Of a DNA stretch of 64,000 bases, positions 23,965 through 32,590 are shown piece by piece. The stretch comes from an uncultured Spirochaetaceae bacterium. Lineage in GTDB: Bacteria > Spirochaetota > Spirochaetia > Sphaerochaetales > Sphaerochaetaceae. The position numbers and the translations under genes were made by a program. The first letter of the stretch is position 1. Every line of letters begins with the position of its first letter. The notes beneath the pieces are model-generated. The model did not search any database. It was not told the DNA's origin and was given only the letters and a program-made list of their open reading frames with translations. The stretch lies in contig CALXLH010000012.1 of assembly GCA_944389145.1 (NCBI GenBank), positions 1 through 64,000 on the forward strand, read 5' to 3'.

Positions 23965-24584
23965 GAAGAGCAATCCTGATTCTGGCCCTCTCCGTGGCAT
24001 TGCTAGCATCAGCTGCGGCAGATGAGATAGCATTCAGCGGTGGCAGCAGCTCGATAGTCCTCAGGGAAGGCCGTGAGAACGTGATACTCTCAGATGGCGC
24101 AAGCGTCACCGTCGGCTCGATGGAGATAACCGCTGATACCATAACGCTCTCCGGAGAAGGATGGACAAGGGTCGAATGCTCAGGCCATGCCAAGATAGTC
24201 GATGATGAAAGAGGAATCTCGATAGAGACCGAGGGCATATACTACGACAGGGAAGAAGAGCGCATCCTCATCTCTTCATGGTATGAGATAGAGGATACCG
24301 TGAACGTAGTCTCCGCGACCGGAGCCTCCCTTGAGTACAGGCTCAACGAGGAACGCCTGCAGCTCGACAAGAATGTCATGCTTCTGAAGGATACCGACAG
24401 TGGTATAATGAGATGCCAGGCGGAGAGCGTCGTATTTTCCAGGGAGGAGAACAGCCTGGAGCTAAGAGGAGCCGCCACGGTATACTGGAACGGCGATGAG
24501 TACGGAGCCGAGGTGATCAGGGTCGATCTCGATACGGACTCCATCACGCTTGAGGGAAGGATCAGGGGAAACATCAATGGCTGA
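23961..24584 (+). CDS. lptA: LptA/OstA-like periplasmic transport protein
   Basis: 207 residues. Signal peptide 1-20 (MRRAILILALSVALLASAAA), then the OstA-type repeated strands (SIVLREGRENVILSDGASVTVGSMEITADTITLSG; LEYRLNEERLQLDKNVMLLKDTD; CQAESVVFSREENSLELRGAATVYW). It is expected to form the periplasmic bridge carrying lipopolysaccharide-like glycolipid to the outer membrane. Overlaps lptC by 4 bp and lptB by 8 bp. Confidence 0.82.
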   Translation: MRRAILILALSVALLASAAADEIAFSGGSSSIVLREGRENVILSDGASVTVGSMEITADTITLSGEGWTRVECSGHAKIVDDERGISIETEGIYYDREEERILISSWYEIEDTVNVVSATGASLEYRLNEERLQLDKNVMLLKDTDSGIMRCQAESVVFSREENSLELRGAATVYWNGDEYGAEVIRVDLDTDSITLEGRIRGNING

Positions 24585-25308
24585 GCTGAGCGCAGTGAAC
24601 CTCTCCAAGTTCTACGGGAAGAAGCATGTCGTCAAGAACGTGACCTTCTCGATGTCCTCTGGTGACATAACGGGACTGCTGGGTCCTAATGGAGCGGGAA
24701 AGACGACATCATTCTACATGATCGTAGGATTCATAAAGGCCAATGGCGGCCATGTGCTGATCGATGGCACGGACATAACGCAGATGCCGATGCATAAGCG
24801 TTCCCGGCTAGGCCTGGCCTACCTGCCCCAGGAAGCCTCGATCTTCCGGAAGCTCTCCGTAGAGGATAACATACGGCTGGTGCTCGAGACGCAGAAGGGC
24901 CTTTCCAGATCAGAACGATCGGATATGCTAGAGCGCCTTATTTCCGAATTCGGCATCGATAAGGTGCGCAGGCAATATGGATACACGCTCTCGGGAGGAG
25001 AGAGACGCAGGACGGAGATCGCAAGGGCGCTTGCAACCAGTCCGAAGTTCCTGCTCCTGGATGAGCCATTCGCGGGGATAGATCCAAAGGCCGTATACGA
25101 GATCAAGCAGATCATCAGGCGGCTTGCGGATAGCGGGATCGGCATACTGCTTACCGATCACAACGTACGCGACACGCTTGAGATAACCACGACCGCCCAC
25201 ATCATCTCCGAGGGAGAGATCCTCGTCTCCGGAACGAAGGAAGAGCTGCTCAATGATGAGCGGGCCAGGGAGATCTATTTCGGCAGGGACTTCGACAAGG
25301 AGGAGTGA
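24577..25308 (+). CDS. lptB: LPS-export ABC transporter ATPase LptB
   Basis: 243-residue ATPase. Walker A GPNGAGKTT at 36-44, Q-loop LPQEAS near 83, signature LSGGERRR at 138-145, Walker B LLLDEPFAG ending at 167, and the switch His in LLTDHNV. The LptB-typical RRRTEIARAL follows the signature. It energises LptFG, which are not in the window. The start at 24577 (MAELSAVN) follows AGGGGAAAC; the frame opens 27 bp earlier. Confidence 0.93.
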   Translation: MAELSAVNLSKFYGKKHVVKNVTFSMSSGDITGLLGPNGAGKTTSFYMIVGFIKANGGHVLIDGTDITQMPMHKRSRLGLAYLPQEASIFRKLSVEDNIRLVLETQKGLSRSERSDMLERLISEFGIDKVRRQYGYTLSGGERRRTEIARALATSPKFLLLDEPFAGIDPKAVYEIKQIIRRLADSGIGILLTDHNVRDTLEITTTAHIISEGEILVSGTKEELLNDERAREIYFGRDFDKEE

Positions 25309-26681
25309 TGAACCAGAGACTGGGACTGGATATCTCCATGCAGCAGCAGCTGAGGATCAATGCACAGCTGCTACAGACAATGGAGACGCTTACCCTCTCC
25401 TCCCAGGAGCTGAAGGAAAAGGTCGAGAAGGAAGCGGAAACCAATCCTGTGATGATCCTCCATGACAAGGAAGACTCGTATGACAGCCTTTCCCAGCGCT
25501 ACAGGAACGCGACAGAGAGAAAGGACAGCTACTCCGACAGCGAGCCATATGACAGTGATGAAGAAAGGCCGAACTGGATAGAGGGCATGGTCGGGGAGAA
25601 GGAGGATCTGAAGAAGCATCTCCTGAAGGAGCTGGGAATGCTCTCACTGCCTGACAACGTCAGCAAGGCTGCATCAACGCTCATAACAGCGATGGATCGC
25701 AATGGCTTCCTGGGACCTGATCCAGAGTCCCTCCTTCCAGATGACGAGAAGCCGTTTCTCGCAGATGCGCTGAAGGCCGTACGGTCGCTTGAGCCTTCTG
25801 GCGTGGGAGCATCGGACTGGAAGGAAAGCCTGCTGCTTCAGGCTGAGGCGAAAGGCATGAAGGGAGATGAGCTGAGGCAGTTCAGGCTGCTTGTGGATAC
25901 GCAGCTCGACAACCTCAGGTCAGGGAAGACCGACGCAATAGCCAAGGCCCTTGGAGTCGAGAAAGAGGATGTCGATGCCTTCGTCGTATTCCTCAAGACA
26001 CTCACGCCATTCCCTGGACGTGAATACAGCAGCGACTACGATAACCTCGTCGTACCGGAGCTATCCATAAAGACCATAGACGGCGTACTGACCTTATCGC
26101 TGAACCGTGACGCCATCCCGCTCCTGGAGATAGACAGCAGCTATGAGAGGATGCAGGAAGAGCTGAGGAAGGACAAGACGCAGGAAGGAAGGGAGGCTGC
26201 GAAGTACCTCAGGGAGAAGATCGCAAGCGCGGTATCGCTCAAGAACCAGATAGACGCCAGAAGCTCGGCCCTGCTGCGCCTAGGTTCGTTCCTGATGGAA
26301 AGGCAGCGTGATTTCTTCATCAGCGGACCGGTATTCCTGAAGGCACTGACGATGAATGAGGCTGCCGATGCCATAGGCGTCCATGAGGCGACCGTAAGCA
26401 GGCTTGCCGCCTCAAAATACATCGATACGGACTTCGGCATATATCCCATCAGGATGCTCTTCTCAAGCCAGGTATCATCATCGGGAGATGAGAACTACTC
26501 CAAGAATGCCGTAAAGGAAATCATACGGCAGATCATCGAGGACAATGATACGGGAAAGGCACTCTCCGACCAGAAGATCAGCGACATGCTCGCAGAACGC
26601 GGCATAAAGGCTGCCAGGCGAACCGTTGCGAAATACCGCAAGGAGCTGGATATAGACTCATCATTCGACAGGGCCCGATGA
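25308..26681 (+). CDS. rpoN: RNA polymerase sigma-54 factor
   Basis: 457 residues. Region I is glutamine- and leucine-rich (LDISMQQQLRINAQLLQTMETLTLSSQEL), region II short and acidic (about 50-95), region III contains the core-binding part and the HTH (MNEAADAIGVHEATVSRLAASKYI), and the RpoN box ARRTVAKYRKEL lies near the C-terminus. It directs polymerase to -24/-12 promoters and needs AAA+ activators; one such activator and promoter are in this window near 33.7 kb. The ATG at 25308 shares its A with the lptB stop and follows AAGGAGGAGTG. Confidence 0.95.
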   Translation: MNQRLGLDISMQQQLRINAQLLQTMETLTLSSQELKEKVEKEAETNPVMILHDKEDSYDSLSQRYRNATERKDSYSDSEPYDSDEERPNWIEGMVGEKEDLKKHLLKELGMLSLPDNVSKAASTLITAMDRNGFLGPDPESLLPDDEKPFLADALKAVRSLEPSGVGASDWKESLLLQAEAKGMKGDELRQFRLLVDTQLDNLRSGKTDAIAKALGVEKEDVDAFVVFLKTLTPFPGREYSSDYDNLVVPELSIKTIDGVLTLSLNRDAIPLLEIDSSYERMQEELRKDKTQEGREAAKYLREKIASAVSLKNQIDARSSALLRLGSFLMERQRDFFISGPVFLKALTMNEAADAIGVHEATVSRLAASKYIDTDFGIYPIRMLFSSQVSSSGDENYSKNAVKEIIRQIIEDNDTGKALSDQKISDMLAERGIKAARRTVAKYRKELDIDSSFDRAR

Positions 26682-26706
26682 CAGACCCCGTACACTACGA
26701 TTCCTT

Positions 26707-26735
26707 TTGTACTCCCGTGAAAGCTGGGTTATAAT
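26707..26735 (+). promoter_or_regulatory. sigma-70 promoter of raiA
   Basis: TTGTAC (26707-26712), 17-bp spacer, TATAAT (26730-26735). A leader of about 17 nt carries AAGGAGG before the ATG at 26758. This gene therefore has a conventional leader, unlike many others here. Confidence 0.75.
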
Positions 26736-26757
26736 CTAGGCAACAAGGAGGAACGCC

Positions 26758-27054
26758 ATGAATCTGACATTCAGAGGTATAGGATTCACCCCAGACGATG
26801 AGGATAGGGAATTCCTTGACAAGAAGCTGAAGAAGCTTGGATTCGCAGATGACTACCTGCAGGATCTCGATATCGTGGCAAGGAAGGAGTCGAAAGGCAT
26901 CGGATTCCATATAGATGCGACGCTGCACTTCTCCTGGAAGAAGGAGAAGGTCGTCTCACAGGATTCCTATGAGCTACATGAAGGCATCGAGCTGATTGCC
27001 GATAAGATACAGGCAGCTGCAAAGAAGGAGAAGGAAAAGACGATGGGCATCTGA
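26758..27054 (+). CDS. raiA: short ribosome hibernation factor (RaiA/HPF family)
   Basis: 98 residues, the short HPF/YfiA form. Landmarks: MNLTFRGIGFTPDDEDREFLDKKLKKLG, then a beta-strand pair (GIGFHIDATLHFSWKK) and the helix HEGIELIADKIQAAAKKEKEK, lacking the C-terminal dimerisation domain of long HPF. It binds the decoding site of idle ribosomes. Follows rpoN as in many proteobacteria, but has its own promoter and a strong terminator. Confidence 0.87.
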   Translation: MNLTFRGIGFTPDDEDREFLDKKLKKLGFADDYLQDLDIVARKESKGIGFHIDATLHFSWKKEKVVSQDSYELHEGIELIADKIQAAAKKEKEKTMGI

Positions 27055-27074
27055 GCCATCGTCTATCGCTACGG

Positions 27075-27098
27075 AAGGCAGGCAGGAATGCCTGCCTT
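27075..27098. terminator. strong hairpin between raiA and the SLC13 gene
   Basis: 10-bp perfect stem AAGGCAGGCA/TGCCTGCCTT with loop GGAA between convergent genes. There is no long T tract on either side, so termination efficiency is uncertain. Confidence 0.65.
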
Positions 27099-27106
27099 AT
27101 CCATCA

Positions 27107-28489
27107 TTAGAGCCCGAATAGGGAGAAGATCCCTAGCCAGATGGCTATTATCACTGCAGCGGCAAGCGTCATCACCACTCCCCTCTTCGCCAGATCTCCG
27201 GGAGTGAACGCTCCAGAAGAGAACGGAATCACGTTCACAGGGCTCGAGGTCACCACGATGAATGCGAGAGCCGCTGAGAATATGCATGGAGCGACAAGCG
27301 CCCAGGAATCCATCCCAAGGGATAGGGAGAGCGTGATCATTATCGGGACAAGGAGGATGCCTGCGACGGTATTGCTGCTGAACATGATCTTCAGGACAGA
27401 TACCGTGATAACGATATAGAACACGCGGATAAATACGTTTGCCCGCAGCAGCGATGGAACGAAGAGCATATTGGCCATCCACTCTGCGACACCTGTCGAG
27501 AAGAGCACGTTCCCAAGCAGAAGGCCGCTGCAGATAAGGATGATCGAATCCCAGTTGATGCTCTTTATCGAATCCTTCCAGTCCATCACATCGATGCCCG
27601 GCAGGAAGAGTATAACCGCCGCAAGGAGGGCAACCATATGGCTGGATATCCCGAAGGCAGAGCCAAGGATCCAGAGGAGCATCGCAAGGATGAAATCCGC
27701 AAGGAGGAAGCCTTCCTGCCTGCTGAATGGAGGCAGTGAGCTATCGATGGCAAGCGGTGATGGATCGCTGATCTCCCTCGATAGTATGAACCACCCAGCG
27801 ACAAGGAGAGTAAGGGAGATAGGTACGCCGATGAGCATCCAGTGGCCGAAGCTTATGGAAACACCGGCATACTGCTCCAGATAGGTGACCGCAACCAGGT
27901 TCGATCCTGTCGCGATAGGCGTTGCCACCCCACCGAACGCGGGGCCCCAGGCCACGCCTATCATCAGCGTCCTGGCAAGCTTCCTGTAATCAGCCCTTTC
28001 CCCTGCCTGGCTAAGGATGGCCGATGCGAGAGGAAAGATTATCGCAGCGGCGGCAACCTCCGTAACCCACATGGCAAGAAGCGTACCCGCAAGCATAAGA
28101 CCGAATAGCACCTGGCGCGGCCTGTTTCCGAAGATGCTGAATATCAGCACGGCGATGCGCTTGCCGAGTGCAGTCTTCTGAAATGCATTTCCAAGCAGCA
28201 GCACCCCCAGGAAGAACACGAAGGTGCTGTCTCCGAAGCTTGCCTTCACCGCATCAGGGAATCCCATCAGCCCGAAGATCGGTATGAGTATCAGCAGCGA
28301 CAGGGAGACTACAGACATCGGCGCAAGCTGGAAGCACCAGCTAACGACGGCATAAATCAGCAATGCAATGGCAATAAGGCCTTCAGCCCCGCCTCCGAAC
28401 TGGATGGCCAGGCTTATCCTCTCAGCGGATAAGCCAGTCACAAGTACCAGAAGGAGGAGCAGATAGAAGACTATCGATCTTCTCTTCAT
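27107..28489 (-). CDS. SLC13 (DASS) family anion permease
   Basis: 460-residue membrane protein with about eleven helices. Both SNT-type ion-binding motifs are visible: TPIATGSNLVAV in the first half and MFSSNTVAGILLVPI in the second. DASS proteins import di- and tricarboxylates, sulfate or similar anions with Na+. It lies 10 bp after the TIM-barrel gene and ends the TRAP operon, so two unrelated anion transporters are co-transcribed: this one could export a product or take up a related acid. Substrate unknown. Confidence 0.82.
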   Translation of the reverse strand: MKRRSIVFYLLLLLVLVTGLSAERISLAIQFGGGAEGLIAIALLIYAVVSWCFQLAPMSVVSLSLLILIPIFGLMGFPDAVKASFGDSTFVFFLGVLLLGNAFQKTALGKRIAVLIFSIFGNRPRQVLFGLMLAGTLLAMWVTEVAAAAIIFPLASAILSQAGERADYRKLARTLMIGVAWGPAFGGVATPIATGSNLVAVTYLEQYAGVSISFGHWMLIGVPISLTLLVAGWFILSREISDPSPLAIDSSLPPFSRQEGFLLADFILAMLLWILGSAFGISSHMVALLAAVILFLPGIDVMDWKDSIKSINWDSIILICSGLLLGNVLFSTGVAEWMANMLFVPSLLRANVFIRVFYIVITVSVLKIMFSSNTVAGILLVPIMITLSLSLGMDSWALVAPCIFSAALAFIVVTSSPVNVIPFSSGAFTPGDLAKRGVVMTLAAAVIIAIWLGIFSLFGL

Positions 28490-28499
28490 AGCAAAGTCC

Positions 28500-29327
28500 T
28501 TAAAGGGTAATCGACTTCAGGTCCTTCACGATCTCGGAGACAGCTCCTTCCACAGGAAGCCTCTCAACGCTGCTAGCTGCGACGAAGCCGACGGCAATCG
28601 TCTTCTCTACGACCTTCCTCACATCTTCCGGTGAGACGATCGGACCGCCATGGCACATCGTTATGATTGATGGCTTCACCTTCTTGGCTGCAGATAGGAT
28701 CGCCTCTGTCTTCTCGATAGCCGCATCAAGCGGACTGGCTTTCGTCACTCCGACGTCTCCTCCAGCAGTAAGCCCAACATGGGACACGATGATATCGATA
28801 TCGGACTCGGCAAGCATCACAGCCTCCTCCGGGTTATAGCAGTAAGCCATGGTAAAGAAGCCAAGCTTCTTGGCAAGCACAAGGCTCTCGACTTCCCTCT
28901 TGAAGCCAAGATTCACCTGTTCCAGCTCCTGCCTGATAGGGCCTGAGAGCTTTCCGATAGTCGGGAAGTTTATGACTCCGCTGTAGCCGATTGTCCTCAG
29001 GGACGTGAGGAACTCTTCCATATCCCTGGTAGGATCGACGCCGTAGATACCTGCCACGACAGGCGTCTTCCTCGCCATGTTCAGGATCTGATACCTGCCC
29101 ATATCATAGACGATCTGGTTAGCATCTCCGATAGGCAGGTTGCCAGCGATGCTCGCAATGCCATTCATCCTGTACTGTCCGGAATTATAGACGATGATCA
29201 GATCGGCCCCGGCCTTCTCTTCGACTCGGGCCATCAGACCGTTTCCGGCAGCAGCGGCAAGCACGAGCCTACCGCCATCTATGCATGCATTGAGGTTCTT
29301 CAGGACCTCTTCACGATCAAATCTCAT
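28500..29327 (-). CDS. TIM-barrel protein of the PEP-hydrolase-like family (Tm-1 C-terminal half)
   Basis: 275-residue single-domain TIM barrel. Segments such as GADLIIVYNSGQYRMNGIAS, PVVAGIYGVDPTRDMEEFL, GVINFPTIG and IIVSHVGLTAGGDVG match the family annotated phosphoenolpyruvate hydrolase-like or TIM-barrel signal transduction protein. The activity is not established. Plant Tm-1 virus-resistance proteins carry this barrel fused behind a UPF0261 domain; here the UPF0261 gene lies 1 bp upstream. Likely partners acting on the acid delivered by the TRAP transporter. Confidence 0.8.
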   Translation of the reverse strand: MRFDREEVLKNLNACIDGGRLVLAAAAGNGLMARVEEKAGADLIIVYNSGQYRMNGIASIAGNLPIGDANQIVYDMGRYQILNMARKTPVVAGIYGVDPTRDMEEFLTSLRTIGYSGVINFPTIGKLSGPIRQELEQVNLGFKREVESLVLAKKLGFFTMAYCYNPEEAVMLAESDIDIIVSHVGLTAGGDVGVTKASPLDAAIEKTEAILSAAKKVKPSIITMCHGGPIVSPEDVRKVVEKTIAVGFVAASSVERLPVEGAVSEIVKDLKSITL

Positions 29328-29328
29328 T

Positions 29329-30540
29329 TCATCTCCTTTCCATCATATCAAGGAATCGCGCCAGGACCGCCTCCGCGAAATCCTCATCATTGATGTGCCT
29401 GTCGATCTTCTCGACGATGACGTTGCTGCCGATATGAGCCTCAAGCTCGTCGGCAAATGCCTTATCTGCCTCAGGATCCCAGAATACCTTTCCAGCTGAG
29501 TCGACGTTGTCGAAGCCACGGGATGGGATGATCACCTCCGTCATGCCAGGCAGGGAAGGATTCAGACGCTCTGCGAATAACCTCGCCGCAGCCTTCATAT
29601 CCTCCGCATCAGCCCTCATCTTCACAGAAGCAGGGCTGTGCCTGTAGAGCGTCCTGGCCTTCTGGGCATCGGTAAGGGAATCCTCCGTACCGAGGTTTAT
29701 CATCTCGAGCGCACCAGGCACGACGATGTAAGGTATCCCCTTCTCCACGGCACCGCGGAGCCTTTCCTCTCCGACAGGGTAGATACCTCCGGCGACCTCA
29801 TCGATCACCTCTGTAGTCGTTATATCCAGAACGCCTGCGAAATATCCCTCACGGATCATCTTCTCCATGATCTTTCCGCCGGAGATTCCCCTGGCGTGGA
29901 AGATCAGAACCTCATAGCCCAATGCCTCCAAGCGTGCGGAGAGCCTATCCACGCAAGGAGTGGTGACACCGAAGCACGTAATGGCGACAGCCTTCTTCCC
30001 TCCATCCTTCTCAAGCGGCCCTGCATCAAGCATGCCGCTTATGATGGATGCGGCCTGTGATAGCATGAAGCGTGTGAGGAAGTTGAGGTTCTGCACATCC
30101 ACCACCGGATTCAGGAGGAGGATATCCTCCCCCTGGACATAAGGAAGGGTGTTACCGGAAGCCATCGTAGTGACGATGAGCTTGGGCACTCCTATCGGAA
30201 GCGCATGCATGGCGGCAGAGGCCATCGTAGTTCCCCCTGAGCCCCCAAGAGACACGATGGCATCGAGGCTGCCGGAATCATAGAGATCCCTCACAACGCG
30301 CTTGAGGCCGCTCGTCATCATTCCGATCGCCTCGCTACGGACCTTGGAGCTGAGGATCCTATCGAGATTCTCACCCGCAACCTCGGCCTGCGTCACGTCA
30401 ACGCCTTCCGGGCTGGGACGGCTCATTCCCATGTCCACGATACGGACCGTAAGCCCCTTGGCCTCCATCTCCTTCTTGAAGAAGAGCGCCTCATTGGCCT
30501 TTGTATCCATCGTCGAGCATAGGACTACGGTCTTACCCAT
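29329..30540 (-). CDS. UPF0261 / Tm-1-like ATP-binding domain protein
   Basis: 403 residues. Recognised by the N-terminal TVVLCSTMDTKANEALFFKKEMEAKGL, the glycine-rich IVSLGGSGGTTMASAAMHALPIGVPKLIVTTMASG, CFGVTTPCVD and the C-terminal IPSRGFDNVDSAGKVFWDPEAD. The N-terminal half of plant Tm-1 has this fold and binds ATP. The bacterial role is unknown, but the gene is regularly paired with the TIM-barrel gene found downstream. It follows the TRAP permease gene by 12 bp with GGAGGAAGGT as ribosome-binding site. Confidence 0.85.
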   Translation of the reverse strand: MGKTVVLCSTMDTKANEALFFKKEMEAKGLTVRIVDMGMSRPSPEGVDVTQAEVAGENLDRILSSKVRSEAIGMMTSGLKRVVRDLYDSGSLDAIVSLGGSGGTTMASAAMHALPIGVPKLIVTTMASGNTLPYVQGEDILLLNPVVDVQNLNFLTRFMLSQAASIISGMLDAGPLEKDGGKKAVAITCFGVTTPCVDRLSARLEALGYEVLIFHARGISGGKIMEKMIREGYFAGVLDITTTEVIDEVAGGIYPVGEERLRGAVEKGIPYIVVPGALEMINLGTEDSLTDAQKARTLYRHSPASVKMRADAEDMKAAARLFAERLNPSLPGMTEVIIPSRGFDNVDSAGKVFWDPEADKAFADELEAHIGSNVIVEKIDRHINDEDFAEAVLARFLDMMERR

Positions 30541-30552
30541 ACCTTCCTCCTG

Positions 30553-32493
30553 TCAGGCAGCCTTGACTGCCGATCCCTGCTTCCTGGACTTGATGATCTG
30601 GGAGGCAAGAAGAACTATGAAGCAGGCCAGCCCTACAAAGTCGAAGACATAGACAGGAATGAGAAGTCCAACGGCTCCGACGACAGCGATAACCCTTTCG
30701 AAGATAGAGAACTTCGTCCTCAGGAATCCCTCGATGGCGCTTATGAAGCAGAAGAGGAACGCGATCAGCATCAGCACTGCCCATGCCCACTGGCCTGCCG
30801 TACCCTGAAGCAGAAGCTCAGGCCTGTAAAGGAAGAGGAACGGAAGCACGAATCCCATGATCGCCAGGCGCATGCCCGTCAGGCATGTCTTAAGGAAGTT
30901 CGCTCCGATAAGTCCGGACGCGACCAGTCCTCCGATAGCCACAGGAGGCGTAAGAGCGCTCATCTCAGCGAAATAGAACACGAAGAAGTGAGCGACTACC
31001 ACCGGGACGCCGAACGAGATGAGGGCCGGTGCTCCAAGGAGGGCCGCAAGGACGTATGCAGATCCGGAGGGCATTCCCATTCCGAACAGCGTACACGTGA
31101 TAGCAATGACTATCGCAAGAAGCAGGAGATTGTCTCCAGCGATCGAAAGCGCGAACTGGCTGATCTTAGATGACAGTCCGGTAGAGGTCATCATGACGAC
31201 TACGATACCCATGCATGCCATGACCATCGCGATCGATGCGCAGGTCCTTGCGCCATTGTCGAGACCGTTGCAGATCTTGACGATGAAGGACTTGATAGGA
31301 TTCTCCTCCTTCTCGATGAACTGCTGTACAAGTCCTACGACAAGCATGCAGAGGATTGAGTAGACAAGCGACTTCTGGGCACTCTCGCCCATGACCATCA
31401 GGCCAACCAGGACCACGAGAGGAACGAGGAACACGAGGAGGCTGATGAAAGAGCTCTTGAACTCAGGCATCACCTCTTCCTTGAACTCCTCATCTCCCAT
31501 CTTCAGCGTCCTGATATAAGCGCTGAGCATGATGCCGAAGTAGTATAGGAGAGCCGGAGTGAAGCCGATGAATACCAGGTTGATATAAGGAATGCCTGTC
31601 CACGAGGCAATGATGAATGCCGCTGCATTCATGACAGGAGGAAGGATCGCGCCACCGGTGGAGGCAGCTGCCTCAGTCGCGGCAGTGAACTCCTTGCTGT
31701 ATCCCTTCTTAATCATCAGAGGCATGCAGACAGAGCCTGTGAGCGTGATGTTGGCTGCAACGCTTCCGCTGATCATTCCGATAAGTCCGGCCGAGATGAT
31801 CGTAACCTGCGCAGTACCTGAGCGAACCTTGTTTCCGACCTTCATCGCGACGCTCATGATGGCATTGATGGCACCGAATGCATCAAGCATTCCACCGAAG
31901 ATCGTGAAGAGCACGATCGTATATGCGCTGACAGATGCAAGCATTCCATAGATGCCATCGAAGTTCGTCGTCACATATGTGATAAGGCGCGGGAATGAGA
32001 GTCCTGCATGGAAGAACGGGCCAGGAAGATACGGACCGAAGTAGCCATACAGGAGAGCGATGATGGCGATGATAGGGATAACGAGTCCCCAGGTCATCTT
32101 CGTCGCGATCATGATCAGTATGAGCATGCTCAGCCCGCTGAGGACCTTGTTCATCGGCGGTGCTCCGAACGCGGTCATGAACTGAGTATAATGGAAGTGG
32201 ATATACACGCCCGTGATGATGCTGGCAGCCAGCATGACCATCAAAAGGACGTCGCGGACGCCGATCTTGTTGTTCTTAAGCTTCATCCCCTGCAGGCAGA
32301 CGATGATGAGAGAGAGCGTCAGGTGGATATTTATATGCTGTCCTGCCTGGAATATCGTGAAGTTGGCAGCCACGAGGTGATAGATGCCCATGATGACTGC
32401 GACCACATATGTGATCCTATCTATTGTGAGAGCCAGGCCTTCCTTCTTCTTCTTTTCAGGTTCCTGAGTCTGGACGACGGCTTCTTCGGCCAT
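30553..32493 (-). CDS. TRAP transporter fused DctQ-DctM permease (TAXI type)
   Basis: 646-residue membrane protein. The N-terminal 30-120 residues hold the small-subunit helices, the rest the large permease with about fourteen helices and the conserved IISAGLIGMISGSVAANITLTGSVCMPLMIKKGYSKEFTAATEAAASTGGAILPPVM block. TAXI systems use such fused permeases and import organic acids, amino acids or unknown ligands with Na+ or H+. It follows the binding-protein gene after 97 bp and has AGGAGGAACAAC before the ATG. Confidence 0.92.
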   Translation of the reverse strand: MAEEAVVQTQEPEKKKKEGLALTIDRITYVVAVIMGIYHLVAANFTIFQAGQHINIHLTLSLIIVCLQGMKLKNNKIGVRDVLLMVMLAASIITGVYIHFHYTQFMTAFGAPPMNKVLSGLSMLILIMIATKMTWGLVIPIIAIIALLYGYFGPYLPGPFFHAGLSFPRLITYVTTNFDGIYGMLASVSAYTIVLFTIFGGMLDAFGAINAIMSVAMKVGNKVRSGTAQVTIISAGLIGMISGSVAANITLTGSVCMPLMIKKGYSKEFTAATEAAASTGGAILPPVMNAAAFIIASWTGIPYINLVFIGFTPALLYYFGIMLSAYIRTLKMGDEEFKEEVMPEFKSSFISLLVFLVPLVVLVGLMVMGESAQKSLVYSILCMLVVGLVQQFIEKEENPIKSFIVKICNGLDNGARTCASIAMVMACMGIVVVMMTSTGLSSKISQFALSIAGDNLLLLAIVIAITCTLFGMGMPSGSAYVLAALLGAPALISFGVPVVVAHFFVFYFAEMSALTPPVAIGGLVASGLIGANFLKTCLTGMRLAIMGFVLPFLFLYRPELLLQGTAGQWAWAVLMLIAFLFCFISAIEGFLRTKFSIFERVIAVVGAVGLLIPVYVFDFVGLACFIVLLASQIIKSRKQGSAVKAA

Positions 32494-32590
32494 GTTGTTC
32501 CTCCTGTTATAGGAAATTTCGATATGACATACCCCCGCAGGTGGATGGTCCTGCGGCGGTATGCATGTTATGGAGTATCAGCGTATCAGA

